Source: Scolanthus callimorphus
Lineage: Eukaryota; Cnidaria; Anthozoa; Actiniaria; Edwardsiidae
Length of the DNA: 64,000 nt
Direction: 5' to 3'
Assembly (NCBI GenBank): GCA_033964015.1
Contig: CM066920.1
Span: 7,407,912 to 7,471,911, forward strand
Both the position numbers and the translations under genes were made by a program. The notes beneath the pieces were generated by a model. That model did no database searches. It was not told the DNA's origin and saw only the letters and a list, made by a program, of their open reading frames with translations. Below, piece by piece: positions 35,408 to 47,618 of this stretch (its first letter is position 1; each line of letters begins with the position of its first letter).

Positions 35408-38400
35408 ATGGGCCAGTTCAACGGGATTTTACTTCGCAAACAACCCCCAAAATTACCTCAGACCTTCACGGACCTCGACAACCTTCCACCCGAGCTCGCG
35501 GTGGCCGTTCTGTCGAATTTAAACGCTACAGACCTGTGTCTTGCTGCTTGTGTTTGGGATCACTTAGCTAATAATAACCTCCTCTGGATGAGGTGAGAGA
35601 TAACGTTGTATAATTTTATTTGCTTTCTGAGTGAGAAGAATTGTTGAACGATGTTTGACAATCGTGTTTTCGCTCTCGAATTTGAAGTCAGCATTGTTTG
35701 TGCATGTAAACAAACAGAGGCGACAGTGATAATGTTGGCGATACAAAAATTTACACTACGAATTTGAAATATCAAGAGTAAATGGGCCTTGTTTTTATCT
35801 AATGTGATTTCGAACCACTTATGTTTTATATCCAGTTTCCTTTTTTCTGGCTAAGCAAAATGTGGACTATTGTTTTGAATTTTTCATGATAGCATAATGT
35901 TCACAGACTACTGTACAAACCCCGCCCTTTTTAAAGAGCCTAAAATTCTTTTTCACGCCACCACTCACAGGATTAATAACATCTTGGTTCACTTAGATTA
36001 ATGTGTTCAGATGAGTTCAATTAGCCCATAAACTGGTTACTTGGTGACAGCCCACTCAAGCTGCTTTCATGGAGGGACCTAAAACTTCCGGTATTTGGCT
36101 GTTTGTTAAAAACAAAATTCTCCTATAGTCATAGATACTTTTTCTATTATAGACTGTAGTGAGGCAGTGTCCTTTGAAAAGGTAATTCAACACGAATCAC
36201 AAATTTGGTCCATTATACTGGTAGTTAGGTGTCATTGCTAACCTGCTGGAAAAAAAAAACACTCATTACACATCACTTAAACAATAGGGCTCTTTAGCCA
36301 AATGCACTATCATGGGATAGTTTCCCTGAAGAAATTTGATGTTCACAAAAACCTACTCTATTTAAAAGTGCTTATATGAAGTTTGAACATAACATTTCAA
36401 AGGGAAACTATCCCACAGAGCACCTGAGAGAGAACTATTATTGCTGTAGTTCTTTAGTGTACTATTATTTCACTCTATATGTTAATTGGCTGCCCCAGAT
36501 CTTTCCACTTTGTACAACTGTCAGGGTATGTTTATTTGTAGCTTCATAGTGTGTTGATTACATAGCTTTTAACTTTTATTGTCTTGCTTTCTAGTCTCTG
36601 CAGGACAACATGGAAGCATGTGACAGCATACAGGACTATGACCCAGGTGTGCCATGCTGCTCTGATTAACAGTAACACTGTTGTTATTACATTGTGTGAT
36701 TATCAGCACAGAGGAAGATTGAAAACGTTTTTTTAAATCCACAACAACTATGGTAGTGTTGATCTCCTCCCTAAAAAAATCGAGACGTCCATATACTGTA
36801 CATGCAGGGGGGTGAAGGTGGTAGCAATCACGAATCACGGGCCGATTTTTCATTATTTCACGGATCATGGAGTTATGAAAACGCTTTTCACGAATCACGG
36901 AAGTAAAATTTTTAAGATGATTATACAAGTTGTGTTTTACAGCTGTTTCAGGTAACACATGACTTCGCCTTTGCCGCCAGAGTTTGGCAGTTGGGTTTTC
37001 TGTGCTGTCCATCAATGCAATCAGTGTCCGTGTGAGCCAATCATATCCTTACTCAGTGCATTTGATTGGCTTCCCTTGTGAGACATGTCGCGACAAAAGC
37101 CAATTCACTGCACTAGGCGAAACTAGGCAAGGATCTGATTCGCTCACATGGTTTGATTGACTACACAGGAAAACCCAACTGCCAAAAGCTCTCTTGATGT
37201 CGCTGTGTCGCGTGTTATCTGAAACAGCTGTAAGTAAATATAGCGATAAAATAGAAAAGCAGAACAGATACAATGGGCGTGTACTGAGCTGAGTAAGAGG
37301 GGTGTCGAAGGCTGGTTTACTGACAATATGGCGCAGTAAAGGTTAATATTTGATGAACTTAATGACCAGCTTTCACGAGTCACGAATCTTTAGGATGGTA
37401 ATCACGAGTCACGTAAGAGAAATTAGTAAAGTCACGGGTCACAAGGGCATGAGATTTCACGGATCACTGCAATAATTTTCCTGTTTACACGAATCACTGA
37501 GCAAATTAGGGGTGAATCATGGATCACAGAGAACCCCTTCACCACCCTGTACATTGACTCAAATTGTTCAACTGTGCAAGTCAGTTAGGTTCTTGCCTGC
37601 AGTTGCTTGGATCTCACATCTCCCAGCTTGGCTTCAGTCACAACAAACAGAAAAAAACATATTTTTGTGTTAAATGAAAAGATAATAGTATTGTGGGAAA
37701 CTTTTGCACGTTCTTAGGAAAAGCATATTGTGATGTGAGCAAAATTATGGTTCAAAGAAATTAAAGCACAGATGTCACCCTTCCAACTATGATGGAAGCA
37801 TTTTCTCCTGTTTTTACTTTGTAACTTCAGATCAATTCACTCTAAACTAAACTGTGCTCAGGACTAACGAAAAGTAAGAGAGATTTTAACATAATCAACA
37901 CCAACTCCAAAGCATCTATAGTTACATATTATTTAAAATCGTTATAGTTTAATCTGAATTTCTGCATTCTTATTTCAAGTATTTTATTACTTAAACAGAA
38001 ATGGAATCAAGGAATTACACTCAGTAAACTTTACAAAATGTCCAGTAAATCTACAAAATTATTTTTTTTAAGCACAAGAATGGCATTGTTTGACTTTTTA
38101 ATCATTAATTATTAATTTTGTTTCTCATCACTTTAAGAGAAATCTGAATAATTTAACATAGAAAATAGAAATAGATGTTTATTCTTTTTCAGACTGACTC
38201 TTCTGTGTGATACTAATGGAAAACCTTATTAGAAGATATCTAACTTTTTATTTTTGAGAAAAGCAGGTTTCTCAAATTTCTGTTTTGAACCGTTTTAAGG
38301 TGACCTAAAACTAAGAGGCAGGTAATTTATTTTTCTAAACAATGGGCACATTGTTTATCCAAATTTTGCATGGCAGAGTGGAGATTTACCTGACTTATTG

Positions 38401-41049
38401 ACAATGTGTATTCCAAGATCTCCAGTCACTCATCTTAGGTACTCATTTCATAATTCTGTTATTTCATAATTCTGTTGGTAAACACTAGAGCAGATTTCAG
38501 ATGAGTGTCGTGAGTAATTCGCAATTACTTTGTAATTACTCCTATAGGTTTTGTCCAGTATAGGTCTAATCACTTTGCGATTGGTTTCACTACAGTCATA
38601 TGAAAACCTCTCTATCTAGTACATGTACCTTGTAATTGGACCTAAAAATGCAGTGATGTGGGTACAGAGCTCAAAATAAACATATCCTCAAACAGTCACA
38701 ATTTTAAACAAGGATGGATTGACATTCTTCAAGATTTAAAGGCCCATCATCAACTAGGAGCCTTTGCAACCTGTTTTCTTTTGTTTTCAAATTGATCCAT
38801 TGTTTTTCGGCTGCTCTGATTGGCTAATATATCGCAAAGGCTCTCTGTTGATGATGGGCCTTTAAATGGATTGTGATCACTCCTTTTACCACTACTTCAT
38901 CAGCATACACTTTTATGGGCTCAAAAATCCCATAACCCACCTTGATTTTAAGAGCCACATCTATGCCTGTATTTGGAGCAATTTTGAGCCCTGGGTATGG
39001 ATTTTTCTGGCAGCATGCAATGTTACTAGGGAATAGAATTCAGCTCAGGTTAGTGGGGTGTTCAAGGGTGTCACCTGTCAGGGTCATTAGTATCTTGTTA
39101 TACTGAAATGTCAACTACAACATGAACCAACATACATTTCCTCTCCTTTCAGAGGAAGATGACTTACAAATCATTGTATTTACTGTTGGATGACGGCACT
39201 ACTCTATTTAATGCTTACCCTAAAGAGGTGGGTCACATCTTTCGAATGAGACAATATTTTTTTTTACAACTGCCCATTATAGATAAGTGCAAATAAGTAA
39301 TTATCAAATTGTTTGTTATCCACAGGGCATTTTATTCTTAGTTAGGCACAATGTACTTGATGATAACCTTAAGGAATTAACATTGTTTTTAAATGGTGGT
39401 ACTGTACTGAGTCCACGGGCTGTTAGGGATTTATTAGAGGAAAGGAGGGATGTGCTAGTAGAACTTGTTAACATGCAGCGCTACCATGGGATGTTTTTAC
39501 CAGCAGCTCTCAGGTGAGTCATCTCCATCACCAAAGACACAATCTTATGGTGAAACTACATTGACTCACCTTGCTGTGACTTAATATCAAAATAACAATG
39601 ATTGGCTTACTCAGTTTGCCAAGCTCGTGCAGGGTTCAAAATATTAGCCGGTGGCACTTTTTGCGACTTTGCCGGCCAATTTTAGGTAAAATAATATAAC
39701 AAAGGTCAAATTACAGTATGTGCGAAAAGGCAAAAAAACGACTGCAAATTGTGCGGCAATTTTGCAGAAAGTGCAGAAATTACTCTATGATGCGTATACC
39801 CATTACCACATCTTGTCAAATGCCCTGGAATATATTTCTGCTTCCGTTTTTGTGCAGGCTAAGTTTTGTACTAGTGCCCACAACCGGCAAATTGGAGCAA
39901 ATTTTGACATTATTTTGGACCCTGTCATGGGTTTGAATCCTGCAACCAGGGTCAGGGATTTTTTTCTTTTCTTCTGAGAGATAAATTTACTTGACCCAGT
40001 GTAATTTCGTAGTATTTCTCTCACAGCACTGCTATTACTTAGCAAAATGGGCCCGGACCACATTGTAAAAATGTATATATTTTTTTATTGATACATTTTT
40101 TGCTGTCGTTTTAGCGATGTTTTCAGTTTCCTATAGTATTTTGTAGGTTAAAATAGGCAAAAGATTTGAATTAGTTGATGCAATGGTTTTGGCTGTAACA
40201 GAAGTAAAATAAAAAAGAATATCGAAAGTGTGACTTTACGGTGTGCCGTTTCCATGTTGTTCTTTCCAGGAAACTATTCCACCTTATAGAACCACCCGAG
40301 CAGCGCGGGGAGTACCTAGATACACTGTTAGACTTATTTACAAGGAGATTTCTAGAATGCAATCATAGGTGCAACTTATCACAAGGTGAGTATGGTATGC
40401 TCACAACTCTAAAAGCTCAAATTGTCTGGCTAGAATATTGGTAAAATATTGAGGAATCAATTTCATTTAGAGCGAGGGGGGTAACTTTTTTGCAGTTCTT
40501 GGGGAAGTTTAAAAAAAAACTTAGTTGTCATGGTTATACAGTTGCCATGGTTAAACATTATTTGCCCTCTCTCAAAAGAAAGATGGTGAAAAACGTGTAT
40601 TGATCCCTTTGCGAAAAATTCCACAATCTAAAAATAGACCCTTCTACTCCTGGACCTATGACTAGACCTAATGAAGTAGATGGAGGCACCTGCTGATGGG
40701 CCCCTGCTAGCTATTAAAGAGCACAATGAGAACAATGAAGATTTAGTACTATTGTTATCCCACTTTTAAAATCTCTCCTCTTGTTGCAGATACACTAATC
40801 ATTTTATGCAACTCGCTCATCCTACTAAGTGTAGACCTTAGCAGTCCTAAGGTCAAAACCAAGATGACCAAGCGAGAGTTCATCAAAAACCTGAGGGGCG
40901 TGGCCCAGGAATGTAGCGTGGAGTATATAGGTGACCTGTACGATGATATCTACCTGACGGGCCATGTAGCTGTCCCTAAGGGCAAGTGTCACAAGCCACC
41001 GGCCTTTCCCTTCGAGAGACCTTACGGCAAGATATTCCTTGCAGCATAA
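35408..41049 (+). CDS. FBXO8: F-box only protein 8 (F-box plus Sec7)
   Basis: Substrate adaptor of an SCF ubiquitin ligase with a Sec7 domain linked to ARF GTPases. Coding exons: 35408-35592, 36595-36646, 39153-39227, 39326-39513, 40270-40385, 40790-41049, all GT-AG and in phase; 291 residues, against about 319 in the human protein as I recall it. The start was placed at MGQFNG rather than 12 bp upstream because vertebrate FBXO8 also begins MGQ, a possible N-myristoylation signal. The F-box is about residues 27-60 (LPPELAVAVLSNLNATDLCL). The Sec7 region runs from about 110 to 275, with LEERRDVLVELV, EPPEQRGEYLDTLL and MTKREFIKNLRG. At the site of the catalytic glutamate finger of ARF exchange factors (FRLPGE) the protein reads MFLPAALR, so ordinary exchange activity is unlikely, as in other FBXO8 proteins. 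It ends with a basic tail after GHVAV. Confidence 0.95.
36285..36430. repeat. Small inverted repeat in FBXO8 intron 2
   Basis: GGGATAGTTTCCCT (from about 36314) is mirrored by AGGGAAACTATCCCA (to about 36416), about 100 bp apart, with GGGCTCTTT and AGAGCACC at the edges. It fits a short decayed MITE. Confidence 0.5.
36798..37554. mobile_element. ATCACGAATCACGG element, interrupted by a MITE
   Basis: The ends TGTACA...GGGGTGAAGG and CCTTCACCACCCTGTACA are inverted. The arms carry several copies of CACGAATCACGG or CACGGATCA in opposite orientations. The centre is split by the 297-bp MITE at 36937-37233. Located in FBXO8 intron 2. Confidence 0.7.
36937..37233. mobile_element. TTACAGCT-family MITE, copy 1
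   Basis: The 22-bp ends TTACAGCTGTTTCAGGTAAC.. and ..GTTATCTGAAACAGCTGTAA differ at one base. Inside it shares TGCACTAGGCGAAAC and GGCAAG with the element at 54972-55283, which has the same TTACAGCT termini, so both are one family. No coding capacity. Confidence 0.82.
38488..38612. mobile_element. TA-flanked MITE (family GAGC), copy 2, intact
   Basis: A 125-bp element GAGCAGATTTCAGATGAGTG... to ...CATATGAAAACCTCTC flanked by TA. It contains AATTACTCCTATAGGTTTTG, the uninterrupted version of the site that holds the nested insertion at 19722-20072. Located in FBXO8 intron 2. Confidence 0.82.
38735..38866. mobile_element. TTTAAAGGCCCATC MITE, copy 1
   Basis: Perfect 20-bp ends TTTAAAGGCCCATCATCAAC and GTTGATGATGGGCCTTTAAA. 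The interior CAAATTGATCCATTGTTTTT plus CGGCTGCTCTGATTGGCTAAT is shared exactly with the copy at 56620-56727. Located in FBXO8 intron 2. Confidence 0.85.
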
Positions 41050-41521
41050 CAGCGGAAGGATTGCTTAGGAACAAAGGTCATCTAAGACAATACTTGTTTT
41101 TATGATACGTGGCGTACGACATCCATACATATCTGCGCGTAATTCGCACAAAATCCTAAATTATTATGTCTCCAGACAAGTCTGTACCTATTGTAGGCTG
41201 TTTGGAGGAAGTTGCGGGTGTTTTTATCGCGACCTGGTCGCGACTACCATCGTGAACACGAGAAATGAAGTGGCGGGGAAAAGAAGGGGACACTATCCCC
41301 TTCTTCCCCCTTATTTTACCACTTCTTTTGGCTACACCAAAAATGGTTACCGGATTTAATGTGGCTTCGAACTCGTTCTTGGACAAACCGCATGCGAGCT
41401 GGCTAGTCTGTGTCCGGTATTTGCGGTCAAATCAGAGGCCAAGATGTACGTACCCTTGCTGCGGGTACTTAGCAATACACAGTTGTATATCAAAAGTCAA
41501 TTACTAAGAGTAAGAATCTAT

Positions 41522-41709
41522 TTTATAATATAAACACCAATGAAATACCAGGTGATCTCCCGCGCGAAAACTTGATATCTTCACACGTGAAAATATCATG
41601 TTATTTTCACATGTGAAAATATCATACTTGCCTTTGCTGAATGCTCGACTTTTAAGCTTAACTCAAATAAAATTTGAATTTGGTATTTCATTGATGTTTA
41701 TATAATAAA
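41522..41709. mobile_element. 188-bp AT-rich MITE
   Basis: 28-bp ends TTTATAATATAAACACCAAT.. and ..ATTGATGTTTATATAATAAA are inverted with three mismatches. The middle has two copies of TGTGAAAATATCAT, one preceded by CACA and one by CACG. Confidence 0.78.
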
Positions 41710-41715
41710 CAGAAC

Positions 41716-41825
41716 ATTACATGACCGCTTGGAGATACAAATTTTATCTTCTCTTGTTAAAAATTTTAATTTATAAATTTTCAATACTCGAAGATAAAAT
41801 TCGTATCTCCGCGCGGCCATGTAAT
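41716..41825. mobile_element. 110-bp hairpin element ATTACATGRCCGC
   Basis: Arms of 36 bp, ATTACATGACCGCTTGGAGA.. and its near-complement, with four mismatches. It abuts the previous element (6-bp gap). The element at 50793-50854 has the related form ATTACACGGTGGC. Confidence 0.78.
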
Positions 41826-41913
41826 ATCCTCTATATATTAGGTCCCACTCATCAGCGTTAGAAGTGCCTATTTTCCGAAACTGAACAGAGACTTGGAGCA
41901 GGGGGTTACAGTG

Positions 41914-42120
41914 ACCAAAACAATCCCTTTAATATCGCGAACATCCGTAAAAGAGAAAAGAACTTCAGCGAACCGTGCGCGCGCTTTTCAACAATTCGCG
42001 TGCGCACACCTTTATTTCACGTATCGCCCTTGCGCGTGCTTTTCAACTCTTCGCGTGCGCATTATTCGCTTAACTTTTCTCTCCAAAGTTCGCCATATTG
42101 AAGGGATTATTTTGCAGTCT
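41914..42120. mobile_element. Foldback repeat ATATCGCGAACATCCG, copy A
   Basis: The left arm AACAATCCCTTTAATATCGC plus GAACATCCGTAAAAGAG is matched in inverse order by the right arm ending GAAGGGATTATTTTGCAGTC. The centre is rich in CGCGTGCGCA. The same arms and centre recur at 55336-55495. Confidence 0.75.
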
Positions 42121-42704
42121 GACCAACATATTACGTATAGCAATGCCCTACAAAAGCACCTCCAAGCCGTACGAGTGGAATGCAATAACAGCTGATAGTA
42201 GTTCTAATTTAGCCTTCGTAAACTAACCAACAAACAAACACACACACACACAGAAAACAATGAAGATAGACACATTTCTGACGCTGATGGAGCAACACTT
42301 ATTCAAGATTCTTACTCTTAGTATGTTACTCTTCTTGTTGAGGACCTGGCCTCGTCCCAAGGCTACCCCTTTCAGCAAATCCGTTTTGTGCTTTCAATAT
42401 GGCGGCCGCTTGTTTTTAAAAAGCCAGTGACGTCATAGCCAGACAAAGCGTGACAGGCCCGCCGAGTAGCCTGGGGACGAGCTTTTATCCCTGGTGAACA
42501 ACTACCACAAAACCATCAACATATCCTCCTCCTTGAATTACCCATTATTGGTAATCCAAGGAAGGAAGATATGTTGAAACCATAGATAACGTTATACTTA
42601 TAGAATTGAAAATTTTAGCTTTGGTAGAACTGTAATTTACTGGTAACCGAAGTATGAGAATGGCATTAACTGAAATTTGGCTCATGATACGATTTTTTTT
42701 GTGC

Positions 42705-42987
42705 AAGGCTGGTCTTCACTGGAATGCAAACACAGACGCAAACACAACCGCAAGGAGATCAAATTCGTACATTTCCGTTCTGTAGTTCACACTAGAACGC
42801 AAGTGCAGAATCGAGCACAAGAAAATCGAGATATTGCGCTTCCTTACGCTTGTGCTTGCGTCTAGTGTGAATCAAGCGAACACAAGCAACTAATCAATGT
42901 TGATTTTAGGTTTCCGCTTGCGTCGCTATGATTCACACGTGCCTTGCGCTTGCGTCCTGCGCTTGCGTTCCAGTGAGAACCAGCCTT
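42705..42987. mobile_element. 283-bp MITE with AAGGCTGGT termini
   Basis: The left end AAGGCTGGTCTTCACTGGAA is mirrored at the right end (TTCCAGTGAGAACCAGCCTT, with small differences). The interior is repeated CGCTTGCG and CGCAAGCG words, so the whole unit can fold. No open frame of a transposase. Confidence 0.8.
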
Positions 42988-43344
42988 TAATAATACGCGT
43001 CTAATACTAGCTTTGCAGTATGTGCGTAGTTCCTTTCATACTTAACCCTGAAGAAATAACAGTTTTGCATGATCAAGATTATATACTTCACTCCAAGTGA
43101 GAATCAGATATTTAATTCACATCTTTAGTCATAGCAAAGAAGTTTTCATTTTAGTAGGTCTAGATTAAAGACTAACTAACTACAGGTTAATTTATAGAAG
43201 TTTTGTAAATTATGTAAATATTATTTTACTGTTATTGTTTTGACACTGCGTGCCTGTTTTTGAAAAGCGCATTTTGTACAATAAAACTTTTCTACCCTCC
43301 TTGTCCATGATGATAATAAGTGTTGACGGAAGGCGCAAACAAAT

Positions 43345-43490
43345 GTGCAGCTCTGGGTTGAATTTCGCGTGCGAAACGTGTGCGCCAATGACAGCAGTAT
43401 TGAATTTTGAACGTTTGGGCATGCGCAGAAAAGTTATTTCTCGCAATGGTTCGCAATCTCGTTCCCAGTGCCCGCGTATCTTTTAGGCCA
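43345..43490. repeat. Dispersed repeat, partial copy
   Basis: ATTTTGAACGTTTGGGCATG followed by CGCAGAAAAGTTATTTCTCG matches the central blocks of the copies at 29450-29611 and 52170-52377. Confidence 0.6.
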
Positions 43491-43792
43491 GCGCCAAGAT
43501 ACGGAGCTCTGGAATAATCAAGTCGTGCGACCATTTTCATTGGCTCGTCATTCCTCTCCACTGCCCATGCGCGTGATTTTAATTCTGAGGAAATCTAACG
43601 GAAAATATTTTTCACACAAAAATCACCTGTTGGGCGAAAACGTATTTCAGGTATCAAACGCTGCGCTTTAAAATCTTTCCACTTGTAGATCTATTCTTAT
43701 GAATTTTCGAAAGCATTTCGTAAGAAAAGTTTTCCAAAACTAGCATTATAACACGGGCAGCGCAGGCGCCCATTAAGGCGGCCACAAGAATT

Positions 43793-44517
43793 TTGGCTCC
43801 CCTTTTAGTAGTCATTTTAAACTACTCTAAGTATCAATTTAATAATCATATATTCTTCAATGAAGATTCAAACTCTCCTAAATTCTTCCTGGGAGGAAAC
43901 GGTTCGGTTGGTGGCGAGGAATTAGGAACTTCGTTGCCTGGTCGCACGTTTCACTCAATAGGGGCTCGCCGCCATGACAGAATTCGACGGCCTATTACTA
44001 AGTGGGATAAGCATGGTCATATACTGCTCGCGGCGACGGATTATGCCTTATCATCGATAGATATTACAGTTTATATGGATGTGGAGAGGAACCCTGGCCC
44101 TACTTCTTTCGTGGAGAGCTATGATTTACGAAACCAAACTCCGGACAACACTGGCAGGGCTTTAGTCTATGGCAGATACCAACTACTTGGTCTGAGAAAG
44201 AACGCGTGCAAACCTTCGAGTACTGAATTTGATACGCTTAAGAAACTAAGACTACTCAGGTTTCGCGGTTGTCGTGGGGGAAGAGGAAAGATGTTCAACA
44301 AGTGGAGGAGAGAACTGCTCAGAATATCCCTGTCGTCGTTGGACGAAGAATAGAAAGCGTCGGGTCGGTTACTCCTTGCTTGCGGGCAGAAAATGAGTGG
44401 CGGGCAATACAAAAGAATGAGCTGTTGAAGCCTAGGAAAACAGTTGACGCGTCATTTGAGGTTTCTGAATTCCAGGAAAAAAAGTCATATTATGGATTTT
44501 TAATTTATTTACCCTGA
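43793..44517 (+). mobile_element. Decayed 5' part of a non-LTR retrotransposon with a 2A-like peptide
   Basis: The frame at 43793-44353 (186 codons) contains DVERNPGP (44078-44101, residues 96-103), the signature of 2A-like ribosome-skipping peptides, preceded by hydrophobic ILLAATDYAL. Such sequences are known at the start of CR1/L2-like retrotransposon proteins of sea urchins, cnidarians and others. Downstream, RFRGCRGGRGK is in the same frame, while NIPVVVGRRIESVG is in another frame (44269-44517); in related elements these parts are usually continuous, so a frameshift has broken the copy near 44290-44330. No reverse transcriptase or endonuclease follows, so only a 5' fragment remains. The start at 43793 is arbitrary. 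Confidence 0.65.
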
Positions 44518-45043
44518 CCGAGACCTAAAAACATTCTGTACAGTTTTTGAGCCTAGGGTAAACGATTACCCAAAAATCTCTCTGACTCGTCACGAAATAC
44601 GTTACTCATGTACCCACTGGGTACCTATTTTTGCTGTAAAACGTTGCCGCCCTTCTTCGATGCAGCTATTTTTGACGCCAAAGTGAAGTTTCTCTGTGAC
44701 CAATTTTCCAATTAAATTCCTACAAATCTCAACCATGTATCAATTTGCCAATAACCGTAAATTCGTTTCGGTCTTCCGTCAACGTTTGTTTCAGTAAATT
44801 AAGAGCAGCATTGCTTTCAGATGTTTCAAGAGGGGTATTCCTTTCAGCCGTCCTTGTCAGATAAGGAACTGATGTACACACATTCATATTAACTTGCCCT
44901 TTCCCCTCCGAGGTGGGCGAGAGAAGCTATAAAGGTCTTTAAAAGCCAATAGAATCTGGAAGCAATTTTAAACGTATAAACTGTTTCACGATGCCGCAAA
45001 CAGAAAAAGCGATTTGGTCTTCGATATCTGTAATAAGGCGGAG

Positions 45044-45424
45044 TCGTTTTCACACTAGAAGACGAACAAATCGTCTGGACGGACAAATGGTCCGATAATT
45101 TGTTCATCTGATGTGAATTCCAGGCGGCCAGACATCACAAAAATGTCCTGGAAATGTTCCATAAGCCATCGCTCTTCTTTTGCTAGTTCCATTTCCCCGC
45201 AGTAAGAAAAGCGAAAATTTGTTCGTCTGGTGCGAATCTAGGTCGAACTTTGGTCGACTTGTTCGTCTGGACGGACAAATCGTCTTCGAAAAATCGTCTT
45301 CTCAGACGCACAAACAGACGGACAAATTTAGACGATTTGATCGTCTGAAAATTTGTTCGTCCCGTTTTCACATCAGATGATTTGTCCGTCCAGACGATTT
45401 GCTCGTTTCTAGTGTTAAAACGGT
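45044..45424. mobile_element. About 380-bp foldback built from CGTCTGGACGGACAAAT
   Basis: The left arm GTTTTCACACTAGAAGACGA.. and right arm ..CTCGTTTCTAGTGTTAAAAC are inverted. Between them the words GACAAAT, ATTTGTCC and CGTCTGGACG or CGTCCAGACG occur repeatedly in both orientations. Overlapping frames on both strands arise from this symmetry. Confidence 0.8.
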
Positions 45425-47618
45425 CATTTACTCGCACGTCGAGTCTCTTCAACCGACTCCGGCGCTACATCAAAGGCCTTCATCACAGCGATAGTTCAAA
45501 TTCACTTATCTACAATGAAACGTAAAATAAACCTCAGCGTCTAATATATTTTTTAAGGAGTGTTCCGGTCGTCAAATCTAGAACAAGAAAAATATATCAT
45601 CCGCCGACAATATCCTCGAAAAGATTGCTATCAGCAAAACCAGCTATTTTTAATTGTTACCTGGACTGAGAACTCTTTGGGTCGCTCTCATCAGATAGGC
45701 TTGGTTTGATGTTCTGTAATATTTGGAAGGGAAATGGAAAAGACAGTTTGGCGCTGGAATTGAATACCAGAAAACTTACGCCGTGGCTGACAGACACCCG
45801 TGGCGCTAACTTTCGCGCAGAACATAGCGGATTCTTTGAATTCTTTGAATCTCTTTTTCATCTCAGTCGTGGCCTGCCGCAGACGATGGAGGTACGATAA
45901 TGCGATCAATACTTCACTTAGTACCAAGTATTTTCATTTGGCACGGACTAAACGATTTTATCTTGAGTTATTAAGCATGTTAAAACCCACAAAATGTCAA
46001 ATCTAGCGGCTCGAACAGATATACTGCTGAAGCGCCAATATTGCAGAGGCGTAAATATTCCTTATTTGACAAGAAGTCATACAAACTGCGCCTAGCGAAC
46101 GGTGTAGTTTTGTGGAGTTAGAACCCAAAAGCAACAATGGAGAGGGGGATCGTTTCAGCTTTTTTCGGAGCTTTACACAGAGATCCCCCCCCCCCATCTG
46201 CGGCTCCTTATGCAACTTATTTACTCGGCCCCATGTGGGTGCCCGTCGAACAAGCAAACCTAACTCCAACAAAGAATTCTCAGTAACAAGACCCGTTTCG
46301 GCATTTTCTGGGGTCTGCGGATAAAACCGTCGAAGAAAATTAAAGATAACGTAAAATTGATAACTGTAGCACTGACCTCGGGGAATCTCGCCAGGCTGGG
46401 CGTGTTCTTAACAATTGGGGCTGGAATAGCATTGGATTACGAAATGGCATTTTGGATTTCTTACCAGGCTGAACAGTTTTCGAACTTGGAAATTTGTATA
46501 GCGAAAGCTATACAATTTTACGAAAGTATGCCTCCCTATATAATGCAAGTTTCAGTTCATTTTTCTTTAGAACACTAAATGATAGTATAATATAGGATTC
46601 TGAGTAGTTTATGTAGATCACTGGTCTTATTTTATAACATTTTGTTGAAACAACCGTGACATGGCCCCTTTAATAGTCACGAGTTATTTCATAGACGTAA
46701 AAATAAATTGCAAATCGAAAGCCCAACGCAGTTAGGGTCCAGAAAAGATTACGAAGATTCCCCTTAACAAATTCCTTTAAAAATCGCTGTTAAATCTTAA
46801 CACAGGTGTTTTTCTGGTTTTGTTTTCTGGATTAGAATCTCACATAGTGTCACCTATTCGTATTGTGCTAACCCGTACAGTACACACCCGGTATGTCCCA
46901 ACTAATTGCTTTTTCCGTTTCACATATTTCTGTTTGTTGTTATGCTTAGATAGAGGTACCTAATAATAGAGAACCTTATTTCACTATGTATATAAAAGTG
47001 CGCTTATAAACTCCATATATAGCAGAAGCGCGAAAGATTTGTCTCGCATAGCCTAATGCAAATGTCATCGCTCGGGTAATTCGGTGCGAAATCGTCACTT
47101 TAGTAAATGATAGGATTTAACGGTTTGTCCTTGACGACAGACCATTGTTTGCAATGCAAATACGTGAATTTAACAAGAGGGAGTGATTATGAGCTGATTT
47201 CCATGTCAAACGCCACCGAATTTGCCCACAGACATGAAGTACGAGATTTGTAAAAACCGCTTACGGTTCATTGAGAAGAACTCCATTATAAATGACAAAA
47301 CGGGCCAGTCTATAATACGCGTCTCTCCGCGGGCGCGAACGAACGATTGCATTCTAAAAATACGAGGCAATGTTTATATGAAAACCATGTAACGCAACGT
47401 GATTGGCTGTGGAGCCCTGAGGCCATTATTGTGATTGTATGCCCCAACAAAAGATCTATAAATCGCATCGCGGTCACGTGACAGGCCGATAACAAACATG
47501 ATAAACATAATAATCACGGCTTCGCACTCTTGGCAAGCGTGGTCGACGGAGGTATGACATAAACGGACGTGCAAAATACCTCACTTGAGACGAGAAAGCA
47601 GCTCGTTGACCTCGTAAA

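Larger units (their letters stand above)
41050..47618. other. Repeat-rich gap between FBXO8 and the guanylate cyclase
   Basis: No complete gene is supported. The stretch holds at least five foldback elements (listed separately), a dispersed repeat at 43345-43490, a degraded retrotransposon at 43793-44517, an 11-base C run at 46185-46195 and short open frames that mostly overlap the inverted repeats. A purine/pyrimidine hairpin, GGGGAAAAGAAGGGGA against TCCCCTTCTTCCCC, is near 41276-41310. The 5' untranslated exon and promoter of the cyclase should be in the last kilobase but are not identified. Confidence 0.5.

Noticed and set aside
36569..37015. 148-codon minus-strand frame
   Set aside because: It covers FBXO8 exon 2 on the opposite strand and the end of a mobile element; composition is random.
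43250..43561. Overlapping frames near 43250-43561 as genes
   Set aside because: They fall on the dispersed repeat that also opens frames at 52115-52423.
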